Below, in pieces: positions 17,695-27,235 of a stretch of DNA of 64,000 nucleotides (positions are counted from its first letter, which is position 1; the number at the start of each line of letters is the position of its first letter). Made by a program: the position numbers and the translations under genes. Under the pieces are notes generated by a model. It searched no databases, had not been told where the DNA came from, and saw nothing but the letters and a program-made list of their open reading frames with translations. Source of the stretch: an uncultured Lachnospiraceae bacterium (GTDB lineage Bacteria > Bacillota > Clostridia > Lachnospirales > Lachnospiraceae); the NCBI GenBank assembly GCA_947363565.1, contig CANAPP010000005.1:1-64000 (forward strand), read 5' to 3'.

Positions 17695-19782
17695 TTACCG
17701 TATTTCGAAAATTTCTACGCCCCATGGCATCAGAGCCAGCCGGTCGCCATGTTTTACCGCTCTACCGTCTGCTAAGAGCGCAAACGCGTCATTTCCTTCA
17801 TAAGAGACTGTCTGCTCCTTCTCGGAATAATTCAGGTAATAGATAATCTCCTTCCCGTCGCCATTGAATCCCCGTTTTACAATAATCGGAAATCTGTATT
17901 TTGTGTTCTGTAAAGACAGATGCAGCGGTATTGACGGCACAGTGCCGGAGCATTTGCCTTCCGAAGGATTCGTAGGATTGACTGACGCCCTATCAGCCTT
18001 AGCGGCAATGTAACCCGTCAGCTCATCGATTGCCTCCTTATCCTCAAAGTAACAGCCGATATAGTACGCCCTGCCGGACTGGTATGCATATTCCGTGACC
18101 GCAGAGTAGTTTCCCCATGCGTTATGGTGATATGCGGCAAGGGTGTCTGCGCCGTCAGTCATGACAAGCTCCATCCATTCACAGACGGGAACATTTTTCT
18201 TTTCCGAACCGATGCGAAAGTCAAGGCCGACATTTTGCGGGATGGTAAACTGGTCGTAGCGGATTCCTAAGCATTCCGCCAGGATATGGGGCTGGGTGTC
18301 GTGATAAATCTTTATATGCTCATCCGAGAATGCGCTGCGGAAGGTAACGGCGAGATGCCCGCCTCCTGCCGTGTATTCTTTCAGTGCGAGGAGCGTCGCC
18401 TCATCCGCAGAGTACAGGCACGGTACAAAGACTATGCGGTATTCGTTAAGGTGCATATCCTGCGGGGAAATGATGTCGTACTCGACGTTGTTCCGGTACA
18501 GGGAATCGGCAATCCAGCGGAAGACGGTGTTGTAGCTTAAGGCTTTCAGGTTCCCGGTGGGGAAGTGGGAAAGACCGGAGAGGGATTCATGGCTTACAAG
18601 GATTGCAGCCCGGTTTTCTTTCCGCAGATTTTTAATCTTTCCTTCGATTTTCTTAAGCTCCGCGCCGAACTGCGCTGCCTCCCGGTACGTCTCATTTTCG
18701 GAGAAATCATGGGAGAGTACGCCCTTCCAGTAGCTTTCAAAGGAGTTGTGTATGGAGTGCCAGTGCCAGTACATCACGCTGTTTGCGCCGTTTGCCAGAT
18801 GGCTGTAGGCGCAGAGCCTTAATTGCCCCGGGAAGGGCAGCCATTGGGGATTCCCCTGCGCCTGTGTCTCTAAGATCAGGTAGTTATCCCGCTTTAAGGC
18901 GCGGGTAATGCTGCCGCAGGCGGCAATCTCTGCGCCTGTCAGGCTGTCCTGGGAAGGGTGGTAGATATCTGCTCCGGCAACGTCCATATATGGGGCGGAG
19001 GCGAAAGGGTCAGCGTCCGGCTGGATGCCGAAAGAATGTCCGACCCATTCAAAGTCAAAGTTGTGGGTGATGAACTGATGGGGCTTTCGGTATTCCTTGA
19101 TGATATCTGCCTGGAAACGGTGGAAATCCGCTACAAGCTTTCGCTGAAATTTGGCGTATTCCGCCGCGAGGCTCCCGTTGATGGTGCCTCTCACGTCCGG
19201 GAAATCCTCCCAGTCGTCAATGCGGTTTGACCAGTAGTCGAGACCGAATTCGCGATTGAACTCTTTGATGTTTGGAAACTGTTTTTTCAGGCTTTCCACG
19301 AACATTGCCTGCGCCCGGGAACCGGCAGTGTGGTAGTGATGCGTTTCATTGTCAATCTGATACCCGATGACATTGGGATGCGCGCATACATGCGCCATAA
19401 GTACGCGGATAATTTTTTCCGCATAGTGAAGGTATACGGGGCTTGTGAGGTCCATGTTCTGCCTGCGCCCGTATATCTCCTGTCCGTCCTCCGTGAGGGC
19501 GAGGATGTCCGGAGCCTTTTTTGCCAGCCATGCCGGGATGGCGTAGGTCGGCGTGCCGATGATGACATTCATGCTAAACTGGCTGGCGGCATCGAGCATA
19601 CGGTCAAGATGGGTGAAGTCATAAGTCCTTTCTGAAGGCTCAAGGGTGCTCCATGTAGATTCTGCGATGCGGACGGTGTTCATCCCGGCATCTTTCATCA
19701 TCTGGAAATCCCGGCGGGTCCGCTCGTAGGGAAGATATTCGTCATAGTAGGCCGCGCCGAAAAAAATGTGGTCTGTCTTCAT
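17695..19782 (-). CDS. GH42-family beta-galactosidase
   Basis: About 695 residues, typical GH42 length, no signal peptide, so cytoplasmic. The TIM barrel begins FFGAAYYDEYLPYERTRRD. The acid/base glutamate is E146 in GYQIDNETHHYHT and the nucleophile E305 in LILETQAQGNPQW. The trimerisation-type domain and a short C-terminal beta domain follow. The first in-frame ATG (19812) lacks a ribosome site; TCCTTT on the + strand (AAAGGA in gene sense) at 19792-19797 selects ATG 19782. Gene-sense TATACT at 19818-19823 is a plausible -10. It stands alone but near a GH2 galactosidase, sugar importer and GH112 phosphorylase. GH42 enzymes often act on galactosides such as lacto-N-tetraose or galactooligosaccharides; the actual substrate is not determined. 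Confidence 0.92.
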   Translation of the reverse strand: MKTDHIFFGAAYYDEYLPYERTRRDFQMMKDAGMNTVRIAESTWSTLEPSERTYDFTHLDRMLDAASQFSMNVIIGTPTYAIPAWLAKKAPDILALTEDGQEIYGRRQNMDLTSPVYLHYAEKIIRVLMAHVCAHPNVIGYQIDNETHHYHTAGSRAQAMFVESLKKQFPNIKEFNREFGLDYWSNRIDDWEDFPDVRGTINGSLAAEYAKFQRKLVADFHRFQADIIKEYRKPHQFITHNFDFEWVGHSFGIQPDADPFASAPYMDVAGADIYHPSQDSLTGAEIAACGSITRALKRDNYLILETQAQGNPQWLPFPGQLRLCAYSHLANGANSVMYWHWHSIHNSFESYWKGVLSHDFSENETYREAAQFGAELKKIEGKIKNLRKENRAAILVSHESLSGLSHFPTGNLKALSYNTVFRWIADSLYRNNVEYDIISPQDMHLNEYRIVFVPCLYSADEATLLALKEYTAGGGHLAVTFRSAFSDEHIKIYHDTQPHILAECLGIRYDQFTIPQNVGLDFRIGSEKKNVPVCEWMELVMTDGADTLAAYHHNAWGNYSAVTEYAYQSGRAYYIGCYFEDKEAIDELTGYIAAKADRASVNPTNPSEGKCSGTVPSIPLHLSLQNTKYRFPIIVKRGFNGDGKEIIYYLNYSEKEQTVSYEGNDAFALLADGRAVKHGDRLALMPWGVEIFEIR

Positions 19783-19860
19783 GCAGATAGTTCCTTTCTT
19801 GTGTATTTTCATGTGCTAGTATAACCATAGCATTTTTGTGTGCCGGATACAAGATTTTGG

Positions 19861-19890
19861 TTGACATTTTGGGTGGAGCTGCGATATATT
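19861..19890 (+). promoter_or_regulatory. Promoter of the Rpn/PD-(D/E)XK-like gene
   Basis: Perfect TTGACA (19861-19866), 18-bp spacer, TATATT (19885-19890), about 165 bases before the gene. It leaves a long leader of unknown function. Confidence 0.6.
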
Positions 19891-20063
19891 ATTAAGTACA
19901 TTCAGAAAGTCAGAGACATTTCTAACTATACATTGCCCGCAGTCTGCGGGTTCTTTCGCAAAAGATTCAGAAGATGCCGTAACACAGGCATATCGAAGAA
20001 AATCCAAAATCATATTAACAGTTGCAAAAGAAAATCAAGTTGATTATACTGAAAGGAGAAAAT

Positions 20064-20915
20064 ATGGCAGAGGGAAGGTTGCAGTGGCATCCTGCTTTCA
20101 GCGCGGCGTTTCATATTGAATTGAATGACGAACTGGAAAATTTGTATATCGAAGAGGAGCATATGCTCAGTAAAAAGCCGTTACAGATTGACATGCTGAT
20201 CATCAAAAAGGATAAGGAAAAGGCTGTCCGAAAGAATATAGGCAGGATTTTCCGCGAACATAACATCGTAGAGTATAAAGAGCCGGATGATTATCTGAGC
20301 TTAAACGATTTTTATAAGGTATACGGGTATACCTGCCTGTATCAGTCGGATACGGAAAAGGTGGGGGAGATAGACCCGGGAGAGATTACCATAACTTTCG
20401 TGTGCAATCATTATCCGAGGAAAGTGATAAAACATATTGGAACAGCCAGAAAGATTCGCTGCGAAAGGCAGGAGCCGGGGATATATTATTTGATTGGGGA
20501 TATGTTTCCGATGCAGATATTGGTAACAAAGGAATTGCCAAAGAAAGAAAACTACTGGCTGCAGAGCCTGAGGAATAACCTGAAAGCGGGCGCAGAGATA
20601 CAGGAACTTTTGATGCGCTATGAAAGAAAAAAGCATAAAGCGTACTATCCGGAGCTGATGGATTTAATTGTGCGCGCGAACTGGGAATTGATAAAGGAGG
20701 AGAAAAAGATGTGCGAGGCATTGAGGGAGTTATTTGCAGACGAGTTGAAGGAATCTGAGGAAAAGGGAATGGAAAGCGGCTTAAAACAGGGTCTGCAAAA
20801 TGGTCTCGAGCTTGCAAAGAACATACTTAAGCTGTTTAAGGCGGGTGTTTCTCCTGAGGAAATTGCACAGGAATGCGGCGTATCTGTAGAGCAGGTAAGG
20901 GAAATGGTGGAGTAA
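20064..20915 (+). CDS. Rpn/YhgA-like PD-(D/E)XK family protein
   Basis: About 283 residues. It begins EGRLQWHPAFSAAFHIEL and contains QIDMLIIKKDKE, resembling the D-x(n)-(E/Q)-x-K core of the Rpn/PDDEXK_2 superfamily. A helical C-terminal tail (residues about 225-283: EEKGMESGLKQGLQNGLELA, then VSPEEIAQECGVSVEQVREM) ends in a small helix-turn-helix-like motif. Such proteins are multicopy in many Lachnospiraceae and are sometimes described as transposase-associated or recombination-promoting nucleases. In this copy the catalytic pattern is not clearly complete, so nuclease activity is uncertain. AAAGGAG at 20052-20058 selects ATG 20064 over the in-frame upstream start at 20022. MATE follows ten bases later. 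Confidence 0.7.
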   Translation: MAEGRLQWHPAFSAAFHIELNDELENLYIEEEHMLSKKPLQIDMLIIKKDKEKAVRKNIGRIFREHNIVEYKEPDDYLSLNDFYKVYGYTCLYQSDTEKVGEIDPGEITITFVCNHYPRKVIKHIGTARKIRCERQEPGIYYLIGDMFPMQILVTKELPKKENYWLQSLRNNLKAGAEIQELLMRYERKKHKAYYPELMDLIVRANWELIKEEKKMCEALRELFADELKESEEKGMESGLKQGLQNGLELAKNILKLFKAGVSPEEIAQECGVSVEQVREMVE

Positions 20916-20925
20916 ATATTTTGTT

Positions 20926-22308
20926 ATGGAGATTAATAAAAAAGAAAACATTACAGATATGACCCGGGGGCCGGTGTTTCCCCAGATGGCGCGTTTTGCG
21001 CTCCCGGTGCTCTTCGGGATGCTTTGCCAGCGGCTTTATAATTTTGCCGATACATACATTGTGGGGCATTTCCTGGGGGACGAGGCGCTGGCGGCGGTCA
21101 GCATAGCGGGAACGGCGACCTACATGTTATTTTCCATCATCATGGGCGTGACGACGGGAGTCGGGGTTGTGGTATCCCAGTTTTACGGAGCGCAGAAGGA
21201 GGACGAGATCAGGAAAGCTTTTGCGGCAGGAGGATATGTGGCGGCGGCGATGGCGCTCGTCATCACGGCGGCGGGCATCCTTACGACGCGTCCGCTCCTT
21301 GGTCTTTTGCGTACTTCCAGGGAGCTGTTGCCTATGGCGGCAGCGTATCTTCTGGTCATCTATGCGGGCAGCAGCGCGACGATGCTGTACAATTTCAGTG
21401 CGGCTGTCCTGCGTGCTTTGGGAAATTCTTTTGTGCCGCTTTTGTTCCTGATTCTGTCAAGTGTGCTGAATATAGGTTTAGACGTGGTGTTTATTGCGTG
21501 GATTCCCATGGGTACGGCAGGGGCGGCGCTTGCCACCATACTTGCACAGTTGATTTCCGGGGTGCTGTGCGTGTGGTATACGTTCCGGATGCTGCCCTTT
21601 TTGAAGATGAGGGGCAGGGAGCGGCGGCCGGATATGCGGCTTATAAGAGAAGTTTTGCGCTATGGGATTCCTACGGGTCTTCAGATGAGCATTATCTCCA
21701 TATCGGATATGACGCTGCAGGCAGTGATCAATACATACGGCACGGTGATGATCGTGGCTTATGGGGTGTGCATGAAAGTAGAAGGGCTGGGATTCCAGCT
21801 TGCAGATGCCATCGGCTCGGCGGTGGGAACATTTACCGGACAGAATATCGGTGCGGGAGATTATGACAGAGTGAAAAAGGGAGTCCGCAGCGCATATTTT
21901 TTAAATGCGCTGTGCTACGGGATTTTCTGTCCGGCGGTATTCGTGTTCGCAGAGCCGATTATGGAGGCATTTACGCAGACGCCGGAGGCAGTGGGCCTGG
22001 GTGTTGAATATATGCGGATATTTACGGCGTTTTTCCTGGCAGGGGGGATACTGGTCGTGTATCATAACATCCTCCGGGCATCGGGGGATGTGGCGGTCAC
22101 GGTGCTGATGGGCGTCAGCGAGGTAGTCACGCGGATTGGATGTGCATTTTTGCTGCCGTGGCTGTTCGGCTATCGGGGCTTGTGGTTTGTCTCGCCTCTC
22201 ACATGGACATGCGCGGCTCTTGTAGGCGGAGTCAGGTATTATTCCGGTGCGTGGGAGAAACGCGGGAATGCGGAGAAGACGGCGGAGAAACAGCCGGAAA
22301 AGCAATAG
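20926..22308 (+). CDS. MATE-family efflux transporter
   Basis: 460 residues with about twelve membrane helices in two related halves, as in the multidrug and toxic compound extrusion family (NorM/DinF type). The N-terminal half carries PVLFGMLCQRLYNFADTYIV and GDEALAAVSIAGTATYM; the second half starts near residue 240 (LRYGIPTGLQMSIISIS). A cation-driven exporter of drugs or metabolites is expected. It starts ten bases after the preceding stop and is followed after 54 bases by an AraC regulator, so the three may be cotranscribed. The substrate cannot be inferred. Confidence 0.93.
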   Translation: MEINKKENITDMTRGPVFPQMARFALPVLFGMLCQRLYNFADTYIVGHFLGDEALAAVSIAGTATYMLFSIIMGVTTGVGVVVSQFYGAQKEDEIRKAFAAGGYVAAAMALVITAAGILTTRPLLGLLRTSRELLPMAAAYLLVIYAGSSATMLYNFSAAVLRALGNSFVPLLFLILSSVLNIGLDVVFIAWIPMGTAGAALATILAQLISGVLCVWYTFRMLPFLKMRGRERRPDMRLIREVLRYGIPTGLQMSIISISDMTLQAVINTYGTVMIVAYGVCMKVEGLGFQLADAIGSAVGTFTGQNIGAGDYDRVKKGVRSAYFLNALCYGIFCPAVFVFAEPIMEAFTQTPEAVGLGVEYMRIFTAFFLAGGILVVYHNILRASGDVAVTVLMGVSEVVTRIGCAFLLPWLFGYRGLWFVSPLTWTCAALVGGVRYYSGAWEKRGNAEKTAEKQPEKQ

Positions 22309-22362
22309 AATGTGGAAAAGATGTGCAAAAGTGCCGGAAAACGGGGATAGGAGGAGCGGCAT

Positions 22363-23298
22363 ATGGGAAAGAAGAAAAAGTCAAAGATAGAATTCCGGTA
22401 TTACCGTATGCCGGAGGAGACTCCGTTTTTGGCGCTTTTGGGGGAAAAATGGGTGCAGAATTACGGGAGGGATGTGGATTATCTGCATTTTCACAACTAT
22501 TTGGAGATTGGCTATTGCTATGACGGCACAGGGTCACTGGTTCTCGGGGATAAAGATTACCGGTTCAGCGGCGAGCAGTTTTCTATTATTCCGCAAAACT
22601 ACCTCCATACAACGAACAGCGACCCGGGTACGGTGAGCAAGTGGGAATATCTGTTTATCGATGTGGATGCGATTCTCAACCAATTTTACCAGGGGGGGGG
22701 TATCAAGCGGAAAGGCAATATCTCCTACCGCATTAATTGCCAGGCATGTTTTAAGTCTGCCGCGGAAAGCCCGAAAATAGCGGGATTGATATGTGATATC
22801 ATGGATGTGATAAGGGGAAAGAAGGAGTATTATCTGGAAGAGGCAAAGGCCGGGATTGCAAAGCTTTTATTTAATATCGCGCGGGAAAGGAATGTGGATA
22901 ACTTACCGGAAAACCTTCCGGGAAAAGAAACAGCACCAATCGTCCAGGCGTTGGATTATATTTCCATTCATTACATGGAGCAGATAGATATTGAAGAGCT
23001 GGCGGCGTACTGCCATATCAGCCAGTCGCATTTCCGCAGGATTTTTTCGGCGTACACCGGCATGTGCCCGGTGGATTATATCAATCTTGTGCGCATTCAG
23101 AATGCCTGTGATTACTTGAAAAGAACAGATGATTACATCTCGGATATCGCGAATAAATGCGGATTTACCACATTTTCCACATTCAGCCGCAATTTTAAGC
23201 GTATCGTGGGCGTCTCCCCCAATGAGTGGAGAAAACGCCCAGAAAATTATGAGCAGCAGCTCTTAAAGTTCCGCATCCATTCGGAAAAGGGCTGGTAA
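22363..23298 (+). CDS. AraC-family regulator with cupin-like sensor
   Basis: 311 residues. An N-terminal cupin-like domain (DVDYLHFHNYLEIGYCYDGT, FSIIPQNYLHTT) probably binds a sugar or other small ligand. The C-terminal AraC double helix-turn-helix spans about 200-300 (YCHISQSHFRRIFSAYTGMC, CGFTTFSTFSRNFKRIVGVS). GGAGGAGCGGCAT precedes the ATG. Its stop codon (23296-23298) directly abuts the stop of the convergent zinc-ribbon gene. The neighbouring sugar ABC operon and 613-residue protein are plausible targets, but no operator was identified. Confidence 0.9.
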   Translation: MGKKKKSKIEFRYYRMPEETPFLALLGEKWVQNYGRDVDYLHFHNYLEIGYCYDGTGSLVLGDKDYRFSGEQFSIIPQNYLHTTNSDPGTVSKWEYLFIDVDAILNQFYQGGGIKRKGNISYRINCQACFKSAAESPKIAGLICDIMDVIRGKKEYYLEEAKAGIAKLLFNIARERNVDNLPENLPGKETAPIVQALDYISIHYMEQIDIEELAAYCHISQSHFRRIFSAYTGMCPVDYINLVRIQNACDYLKRTDDYISDIANKCGFTTFSTFSRNFKRIVGVSPNEWRKRPENYEQQLLKFRIHSEKGW

Positions 23299-23517
23299 CT
23301 AGTCAAAATCGAATTTTGTGAACCGCTTATTCATCGCCCCATAGCGGGTGCGTACCATTTCGTTTCCGGCGAGGACGTCCTTTTCGCTGCCCCTGAACTG
23401 GCAGCGGATGCAGTAGTATTCGTCCTTCTCTTTATCATAGAACATATCAATGTCCAGATCCCGCATAAAGCATGACGGGCATCTGTAGTTTAATCTGCCT
23501 TTTCCAGCTTGAGCCAT
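23299..23517 (-). CDS. Small zinc-ribbon protein
   Basis: 72 residues with two CxxC pairs, CPSC and CIRC, about 22 residues apart, the pattern of a zinc ribbon; the rest is charged (YDKEKDEYY). Its start lies within the end of the 613-residue gene (28-base overlap), with AAGGAG 11 bases upstream, implying coupled translation. Similar short zinc ribbons occur in Clostridia, usually without assigned function. Role here is unknown. Confidence 0.75.
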   Translation of the reverse strand: MAQAGKGRLNYRCPSCFMRDLDIDMFYDKEKDEYYCIRCQFRGSEKDVLAGNEMVRTRYGAMNKRFTKFDFD

Positions 23518-25331
23518 GTCGCAAACATCTCCTTATCTGTTAATATTTTCTTATACCCAAGGGTGAACATCGGGGAAAATGCATAGCCCTCCCGGATGTA
23601 GCCTTCCGCCGCCTTAGATGCCGTCAGGGATACCTTCGTCTCGATAGCCGGGATGACGGCGGACACGGAGGACGCGCCTTCAAGGCTTTCCTCGCGGCAG
23701 CGGTACTCATAGGAGATATTTTTATCGCCCTTGCCGTCTTCGCTCATGCAGGATAGGCGGATGCCGGTCATATCTTCCGGATATTCTGTCGTTCCGTAAC
23801 ATGCTGTCATATACTCGTTAAGCTCAATCTGCGCGCCGGGCCTGCTCATCTCAAGGATTGCCCGCTCAATCTTTATGGCGCCGCTCCCCTCCTCAAAATA
23901 CTCTTTTGTCTGCAAGGTAACGGAAAGGTCGGCAAATTCTACGGTCACCGGGTCAAGGGTCAGGATTCTTGTATTTCCTTCCCGGGAGAAATGCGCTTTC
24001 GTCCGGCAAAGGCATAAGTCCACTTCCTCGCCGTTATAGGACAGTTTCGCGCTGCGGATAGTCCCCTCCCCCGCGTAGTGGGTAAAGTACCCGGCGCGGT
24101 ATTTTTCCTGGATAAGGAAGGGGTAGGACGCGTCCTGCACATGTTTCGTGCCGATGCCTACCTCCCATCTAAGCTTTGCCGCGTAGGGCCTGAGGTCAAA
24201 GATCGCGCCGCCCTGGTCCATGCTGACGCCGGCGCGCATGTAGGGGTCGGTGTACCAGAAAAGCTGCTTGTCGGAGCCGTAGAGGATATCCCGCCAGAGC
24301 GCGCATTCCGGCTCGGTGTAGGTTTTCTTTTTGCGGTAATAATCGGCAAACTCGGACATGGTCATGTCGATAAGCTTTCCCTGTTTCTTTAAGTTGCCGT
24401 AGTATCTGCAGCCGTCAGAGTAGGACTTAAGGAGCAGCTCGTAGGGAGCCTCCCAGCGCCCCATCTTGTTCATCCAGCCGGGGCCAACGAACATCATATT
24501 GTAGGCATAGCCGTTATTATATTTTTCCTGCGCTCGGTACTGGTCGATGAGGTTGTAAAGATAGGGGTATTCCCATGTCTCTGAGTCATAGATCATGCCC
24601 CGCAGCACATTTTGGGGGTGGGTTCCGAAGTTGGAGCCGTTGCCGTCGTAGCAGGCGAGTAAGTCCCTGGAAAGGTGGGGGATTGCCACGATTCCGCTGT
24701 CCTCGGACGCGTCTGCCGCCGGGGCGTGGGTGTTCTGCTTTGAGGGAATCCACGGCGCCCAGGGGCCGCCGTCAAAGAGAGTGTACCAGGAATTGTTGCA
24801 GGTGTGGTAGGCTTTCGGGCCTTCCTCCCAGCAGGTTGCGATGGCGCATTTTACAGAAGGATACGTTTCCTTAATGTAATTGGTAAGGTCTGCGTCCATG
24901 TAGTAGGAGCCGGTGGATTCCGGGTAGAATCCAAAGATATCGTGAAATTTTCCGAAGACATCATCCACAATCCGCTTTTTGTCCTCCATGGAGAACATCC
25001 AGATGCAGAAATCTTTCGTCTTGTATTTTTCCCGGAACTCTTCACAGGGAAGGCCGAGAAGGGAGAGGGCAATCTCATCGCCGTACACTTCGTGGTCATT
25101 TTTTGCGATTTGGACGGCCTCCTTGTTAAAAAGCGCCGCGTAGGTCATGTGTATGGTGACTTTCAGTCCGTTTTCGTGGGCGAGCCTCTGCTGGGTCTTG
25201 AAGATGTCGAGAGATTCGGTCAAAAGTTTCTTATCCCCGATATCTTCTTCTTTTCCGTGGCCGGTGACGGTGGCGGAATACTCCGGGACCATCTCGGGCC
25301 TGTGGATTACGTTAAGAATAAATTCGCTCAT
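23490..25331 (-). CDS. 613-residue uncharacterised protein of the sugar-import locus (DUF3863/3864-like)
   Basis: No signal peptide, so cytoplasmic. The N-terminal 350 residues look like a (beta/alpha) barrel: FDGGPWAPWIP, AIPHLSRDLL, FYPESTGSYYMDADLTNYI, AIATCWEEG. The last 250 residues appear beta-rich. It recalls DUF3863/DUF3864 proteins of gut bacteria, but I am not certain. Many Trp, Asp, Glu and His residues in the barrel suggest a carbohydrate-active enzyme, perhaps distantly related to polysaccharide-deacetylase or GH57-like folds. CAGGAG lies nine bases before ATG 25331. It follows the two permease genes, separated by a strong hairpin terminator (25377-25420), so it would be expressed by readthrough. 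Function is inferred only from context. Confidence 0.7.
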   Translation of the reverse strand: MSEFILNVIHRPEMVPEYSATVTGHGKEEDIGDKKLLTESLDIFKTQQRLAHENGLKVTIHMTYAALFNKEAVQIAKNDHEVYGDEIALSLLGLPCEEFREKYKTKDFCIWMFSMEDKKRIVDDVFGKFHDIFGFYPESTGSYYMDADLTNYIKETYPSVKCAIATCWEEGPKAYHTCNNSWYTLFDGGPWAPWIPSKQNTHAPAADASEDSGIVAIPHLSRDLLACYDGNGSNFGTHPQNVLRGMIYDSETWEYPYLYNLIDQYRAQEKYNNGYAYNMMFVGPGWMNKMGRWEAPYELLLKSYSDGCRYYGNLKKQGKLIDMTMSEFADYYRKKKTYTEPECALWRDILYGSDKQLFWYTDPYMRAGVSMDQGGAIFDLRPYAAKLRWEVGIGTKHVQDASYPFLIQEKYRAGYFTHYAGEGTIRSAKLSYNGEEVDLCLCRTKAHFSREGNTRILTLDPVTVEFADLSVTLQTKEYFEEGSGAIKIERAILEMSRPGAQIELNEYMTACYGTTEYPEDMTGIRLSCMSEDGKGDKNISYEYRCREESLEGASSVSAVIPAIETKVSLTASKAAEGYIREGYAFSPMFTLGYKKILTDKEMFATWLKLEKAD

Positions 25332-25376
25332 AGTCTAAAACTCCTGTTTTATGAAAATATAGTGTGCATTTTTGGT

Positions 25377-25420
25377 AAAAAAAGTCCGGCATGCCGTCAT
25401 ACATGTCAGCGATGCCGGAC
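25377..25420 (-). terminator. Terminator after the sugar permease genes
   Basis: In gene sense GTCCGGCATC (25420 down) pairs with GATGCCGGAC-like sequence at 25384-25392, followed by seven T (AAAAAAA at 25377-25383 on the + strand). It separates the permeases from the 613-residue gene. A second GC-rich hairpin lies just before it (about 25427-25455). Confidence 0.87.
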
Positions 25421-25483
25421 AAAATACCGCCGGCCGGTCCGCAGCCGGCAGCGGGCAGTCCATACTGCACAAAAATGTTAAGC

Positions 25484-26311
25484 TTACTTAACAGCTCCCG
25501 TGATACCTTCTGCAAACTGTTTCTGCAATACGAAGAATACAACCATCGTCGGGATGGAGCAGAAGAGTACGCCGCACATCAGCATGCCGTAGTCTGTCAC
25601 ATATCCGGTGATCAGGTTGGCGATGAGCATCGGCATGGTCAGGGAGTTGTTGTCGGTCATGATTACCTTCGGCCACAGGTAAGAGTTCCACGCGTTCATG
25701 AAAGTGATAACTGCCGCAGCCGCGTAAGTTGACCTCATGGTCGGGAAGAACATGCGGAAGAAAATCTGCACTTCATTCAGGCCGTCGATACGGGCCGCCT
25801 CGATGATGTCGATAGGGAACGCCCGGGCATTCTGCCGGAACATCATGATCATAAACGGCGTCGATATCATCGGAAGGATGAAACCAAGGGTACAGTTAAG
25901 GAGCCTTGCCTTGGAAAACATCTGGAACAGCGGAACCATGGTCGCTACCTGCGGGATCATCATGGCAAGCAGCAGGATGGAGAACAATTTGTCTTTCCAT
26001 TTGTCGTGGTAAACTTCGAATCCGTAACCTGCGATGGAGCAGATCAGGAGACACACAAGAGTCGTCACGATGGCGTAGAGGAAAGAGTTCCCCAGTGCGC
26101 GCCACAGCGGCTGCTGCGCGGTCAGGTTGTTGAAGTTCTCCATAAAATGCCCGCCCGGAAGGATACGCCCTCTAGACACGTCCACGGAGGTATTCGTCGC
26201 TGCGGATATCATCCAGTACAGCGGGAACACGGAAATAAATGATACAATTATAAGGAAAATATATGTAGGAATCAGTCTGCGCTGAATCATAGAACTGTTT
26301 TTCTTAGTCAC
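25484..26311 (-). CDS. Sugar ABC transporter permease, MalG type
   Basis: About 275 residues, six membrane helices, binding-protein-dependent permease of the CUT1 family. The cytoplasmic EAA loop is EAARIDGLNEVQIFFRMFFP. It pairs with the MalF-type permease encoded immediately upstream, overlapping it by eight bases. GTG at 26311 has AGGTG six bases upstream and is preferred over GTG 26320. No ATPase gene is nearby; a shared MsmX/UgpC-type ATPase elsewhere is likely, as is usual in Firmicutes. Confidence 0.92.
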   Translation of the reverse strand: MTKKNSSMIQRRLIPTYIFLIIVSFISVFPLYWMISAATNTSVDVSRGRILPGGHFMENFNNLTAQQPLWRALGNSFLYAIVTTLVCLLICSIAGYGFEVYHDKWKDKLFSILLLAMMIPQVATMVPLFQMFSKARLLNCTLGFILPMISTPFMIMMFRQNARAFPIDIIEAARIDGLNEVQIFFRMFFPTMRSTYAAAAVITFMNAWNSYLWPKVIMTDNNSLTMPMLIANLITGYVTDYGMLMCGVLFCSIPTMVVFFVLQKQFAEGITGAVK

Positions 26312-27203
26312 GTGTATCACCTACTTTCAAGTTGATAAATGCCAGAATTGCGACCATGATGAAGATTAGGAATGCCATCGCTGACGCATAGCCGAAATTC
26401 GGTACATTGATGAAACATGTATTGTAAACGTAATGAGACATAGTAATTGTCGCATTTGCCGGTCCGCCCTTTGTCAGGTTGACAGACTCGTCGAAGAGCT
26501 GCAGCGTACCGTTGATGGACATGATAAATGTCATGATGATGGTCGGTTTCAGCAGAGGAACCGTAATTCCCCAGAACGTTTTCCAGCCGTTGGCACCGTC
26601 AATCTTTGCCGCCTCATATACAGAATATTCGATATTCTGCAGACCGGACAGGTAGAATACCATGTTGTAGCCGGTCCATCTCCACACAAGAGCGATGATG
26701 ATGACAATCTTCGCGCTGGCCGCGTTCCCCAGGAAGTTATACCCGGACTCTAAGATGTGGAGCTTTACCAAAATACTGTTGATCAGTCCTTCCTGTGCAA
26801 ACAGTGACCGGAAGATTAATGCGTAGGAAACCAGCGAGGTTGCACATGGGAGGAATACACAGGTACGGAATAATCCTTTAAACTTTAAATCCTTGTTGTT
26901 GAGGAGCTGTGCAAGCAGGATTGCCAGTATCAGCATGATCGGCACCTGGATAAGCAGATAGAGAAACGTATTGCCGATGGATTTGATAAATACTTTGTCT
27001 GCCATCATCCTCTGGTAGTTGCTGAATATGGGTTCCGCAAATCTCATGTTGGCTCCGGCTCCGGTCTGGAGTGAGATGATAAATGCGCGGACCATGGGAT
27101 AGAAACTCATGACAACGATCATCAGTGTTGCCGGTGTCAAAAATGCCCAGCCTGCCGCCTTCTGTTTGGCAACGAGTGTCATTCCTTTTTTGTTGGAATT
27201 CAC
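26304..27203 (-). CDS. Sugar ABC transporter permease, MalF type
   Basis: 299 residues with six membrane helices. The CUT1 EAA loop is EAAKIDGANGWKTFWGITVP. Start is GTG at 27203, seven bases after GGGGG; an overlapping ATG is out of frame. It follows the binding-protein gene after a hairpin with a T-run (27236-27266), which would lower permease relative to binding-protein expression. Forms the transmembrane pore with the following gene product. Confidence 0.92.
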   Translation of the reverse strand: MNSNKKGMTLVAKQKAAGWAFLTPATLMIVVMSFYPMVRAFIISLQTGAGANMRFAEPIFSNYQRMMADKVFIKSIGNTFLYLLIQVPIMLILAILLAQLLNNKDLKFKGLFRTCVFLPCATSLVSYALIFRSLFAQEGLINSILVKLHILESGYNFLGNAASAKIVIIIALVWRWTGYNMVFYLSGLQNIEYSVYEAAKIDGANGWKTFWGITVPLLKPTIIMTFIMSINGTLQLFDESVNLTKGGPANATITMSHYVYNTCFINVPNFGYASAMAFLIFIMVAILAFINLKVGDTRD

Positions 27204-27235
27204 ATAAAATCCCCCTTTCTTCTATGAATCTGCTT

